The notes under the pieces were generated by a model, which was not told the origin of the DNA, did no database searches, and was given only the letters and a program-made list of their open reading frames with translations. The position numbers were made by a program, and so were the translations under genes. Positions 11,833 through 12,918 of a stretch of DNA of 12,918 nt are shown here, piece after piece. Position 1 is the stretch's first letter; each line of letters opens with the position of its first letter. This DNA is from JACPIN01 sp964367085 (GTDB lineage: Archaea; Nanobdellota; Nanobdellia; SCGC-AAA011-G17; ARS1403), in assembly GCA_964367085.1 (NCBI GenBank), contig CAYIWL010000020.1, positions 1 to 12,918 of the forward strand, in the 5' to 3' direction.

Positions 11833-12287
11833 TGGCGAAGAGCAAGGTTGCTAAAAGCGTTCCTATTGCTGAGATTACCCTTAGAAAGTATGAAAAGCCG
11901 TATAATATGCCTAAGAGGGAGCTTGTAAAAAAGATATGTTTGAGCCTGGGATTATTGCAACCAGGAGATTCTAGAGATGTAGTTGTTGATGTTTTGCATG
12001 CCTTGCTTGATGAAGGGGAGATTGCTGCGGAAGAGATTAAAGCTAAAGTTGTTGAATACCGGAAAAAATCTAACCTAACTATGAATGGGATTGCTGAATC
12101 AAATATAAGAAGGCAGCTGAAGAGATTAAAAGACCTGTTCCTTGTTGAGAAGAAAGGGAATTCTTACCAGATCACTGAGAACGAAAGATTACTGCATTTA
12201 TTCGAGCAGAAGATTGAGAATTTTTATCTGAAAGGGATCTTGGACAGGGTGAAAGAGTATTTTCTGCATTTAGATAATTTAAAATAG
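11829..12287 (+). CDS. Archaeal winged-helix protein of unknown role
   Basis: The 152-residue protein starts at the ATG at 11829, overlapping the upstream stop; a second ATG follows directly at 11832. GAGGGAG just upstream can serve as ribosome binding site. The N-terminal part has PIAEITLRKYEKPY, RELVKKICLSLGLLQPGDSRDVVVD and a helix. The second half looks like a winged helix (GIAESNIRRQLKRLKDLFLVEKKGNSYQITE) with a C-terminal helix (YLKGILDRVKEYFLHLD). I recall such sequences as conserved but uncharacterised in DPANN archaea. A DNA-binding regulator is the simplest reading; the target is unknown. Confidence 0.8.
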   Translation: MMAKSKVAKSVPIAEITLRKYEKPYNMPKRELVKKICLSLGLLQPGDSRDVVVDVLHALLDEGEIAAEEIKAKVVEYRKKSNLTMNGIAESNIRRQLKRLKDLFLVEKKGNSYQITENERLLHLFEQKIENFYLKGILDRVKEYFLHLDNLK

Positions 12288-12337
12288 ATATTTTTAATTA
12301 GAAAACATTAAAAGCTAATCAAAACACTGGCAGAGGA

Positions 12338-12478
12338 ATGATAAGAAGGAAGAAAAAAATCAATGTTGACAAGGATGTGTGGGATACTCTAGCTCGAGCA
12401 GGATATGGATCCGATCAGATAGACGAGATTGCTAACCGGGCCTTGATACAGAAAGCCATAAAAAAAGACCAACTGTAA
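12338..12478 (+). CDS. 46-residue ribbon-helix-helix-like protein
   Basis: From the ATG at 12338 (AGAGGA immediately upstream) the frame gives 46 residues. A basic N-terminus with a short strand (IRRKKKINVDKDVWDTL) is followed by two probable helices (DQIDEIANRALIQKAIKKD). This is the size and layout of a minimal ribbon-helix-helix DNA-binding protein. No toxin follows it; the next gene, 17 nt downstream, is a methyltransferase. It may be an orphan regulator, or an antitoxin remnant. The AT-rich TTAAAA-type element near 12309-12314 is at leaderless distance. Confidence 0.62.
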   Translation: MIRRKKKINVDKDVWDTLARAGYGSDQIDEIANRALIQKAIKKDQL

Positions 12479-12495
12479 TCAATTTGTTCTAGAAA

Positions 12496-12918
12496 ATGTA
12501 TGAACCTAGTGATGATAGTTATTTAATGGAAAAATACGTTAGAAAGTTTGCTTTTGGCAGAGTACTTGAGATTGGATGCGGGAGTGGGATTCTCATGAAG
12601 GCTGCATTAACAAAGAGCAAAGACGTTACTGGAGTTGACATTGATGATAATTCTTTGAAATTCTGCAAGAGACTTGGGTTGAATGTTTTTAAAAGCGATT
12701 TATTTTCTAATGTTAAAGGAAAATTTGATTTCATAATTTTTAATCCTCCTTATCTTCCTGAAGACGAAATTAAAGACAAAGACTTGGTTGGGGGAAAACA
12801 TGGATGGGAGGTTATTGAAAGATTTTTTTTAGATGCTGGAAAATATTTGAATAAAAACGGAAGGATATTGATTGTGTTCAGCAGTCTAACTAATAAAAAC
12901 AAAGTTGATGAAATTATC
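12496..12918 (+). CDS. Mtq2/HemK-type glutamine N5-methyltransferase, 3' end outside the window
   Basis: This SAM-dependent methyltransferase is likely to modify the Gln of the GGQ motif in the archaeal release factor aRF1. The 141 visible residues start MYEPSDDSYLM, the usual N-terminus of archaeal and eukaryotic Mtq2 proteins. SAM-binding motif I is VLEIGCGSG (23-31), the acidic residues of motif II lie near VDIDDNS (47-53), and the substrate motif NPPY is at 83-86. NPPY marks methylation of planar amide or ring nitrogen groups. The family is normally about 190-200 residues, so roughly 50 are missing past the window edge. With aIF5A and L40e it adds to the translation content of this region. 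Confidence 0.92.
   Translation, partial: MYEPSDDSYLMEKYVRKFAFGRVLEIGCGSGILMKAALTKSKDVTGVDIDDNSLKFCKRLGLNVFKSDLFSNVKGKFDFIIFNPPYLPEDEIKDKDLVGGKHGWEVIERFFLDAGKYLNKNGRILIVFSSLTNKNKVDEII

Overview
The window looks like a chromosome segment of a small-genome, AT-rich archaeon, most likely of the DPANN group (Woesearchaeota/Pacearchaeota-like). This placement is inferred from gene content: an archaeal FtsZ, an archaeal FKBP-type prolyl isomerase, aIF5A, ribosomal protein L40e, an Orc1/Cdc6-type ATPase and an Mtq2-type methyltransferase. Promoters support it too. Most first genes have an archaeal TATA box centred about 25-28 nt upstream of the start codon, which implies leaderless mRNAs and helps choose several starts. 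No tRNA, rRNA, CRISPR array or insertion sequence was seen.

Layout, left to right. (1) 1-1415: the 3' part of an unrecognised gene, then a ribbon-helix-helix antitoxin / RelE-type toxin pair. (2) 1469-4386, minus strand: ftsZ, interrupted by a 374-residue LAGLIDADG intein inside the GGGTGTG tubulin signature, and an FKBP/SlyD-like isomerase upstream of it. (3) 4502-6305, plus strand: aIF5A, the short L40e gene and a site-2 protease with a PDZ domain, a likely translation/membrane-proteolysis operon. (4) 6302-8065: a 45-residue acidic microprotein, an AbrB-PhoU regulator and a calcineurin-like phosphoesterase. (5) 8178-8865: two unrecognised genes in tandem. (6) 8910-9257, minus strand: a compact operon of three microproteins (45, 36 and 33 residues) with strong Shine-Dalgarno sites. 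The last is a clear paralogue of the acidic microprotein in (4). (7) 9389-10106: two divergent winged-helix proteins. (8) 10103-11596, minus strand: an Orc1/Cdc6-type ATPase and a small Rossmann-like protein with a CARF-like motif. (9) 11674 to the end, plus strand: a 52-residue charged protein coupled to a winged-helix protein, a 46-residue ribbon-helix-helix-like protein, and the start of an Mtq2/HemK-type glutamine methyltransferase.

Much of the window is cell housekeeping (division, translation, protein folding, replication initiation). The accessory interest lies in the FtsZ intein, the toxin-antitoxin pair beside ftsZ, and the previously unannotated microproteins. Two of these share an A-L-D...AG.AGF..GY motif with many synonymous codon differences, so the motif appears conserved at protein level.
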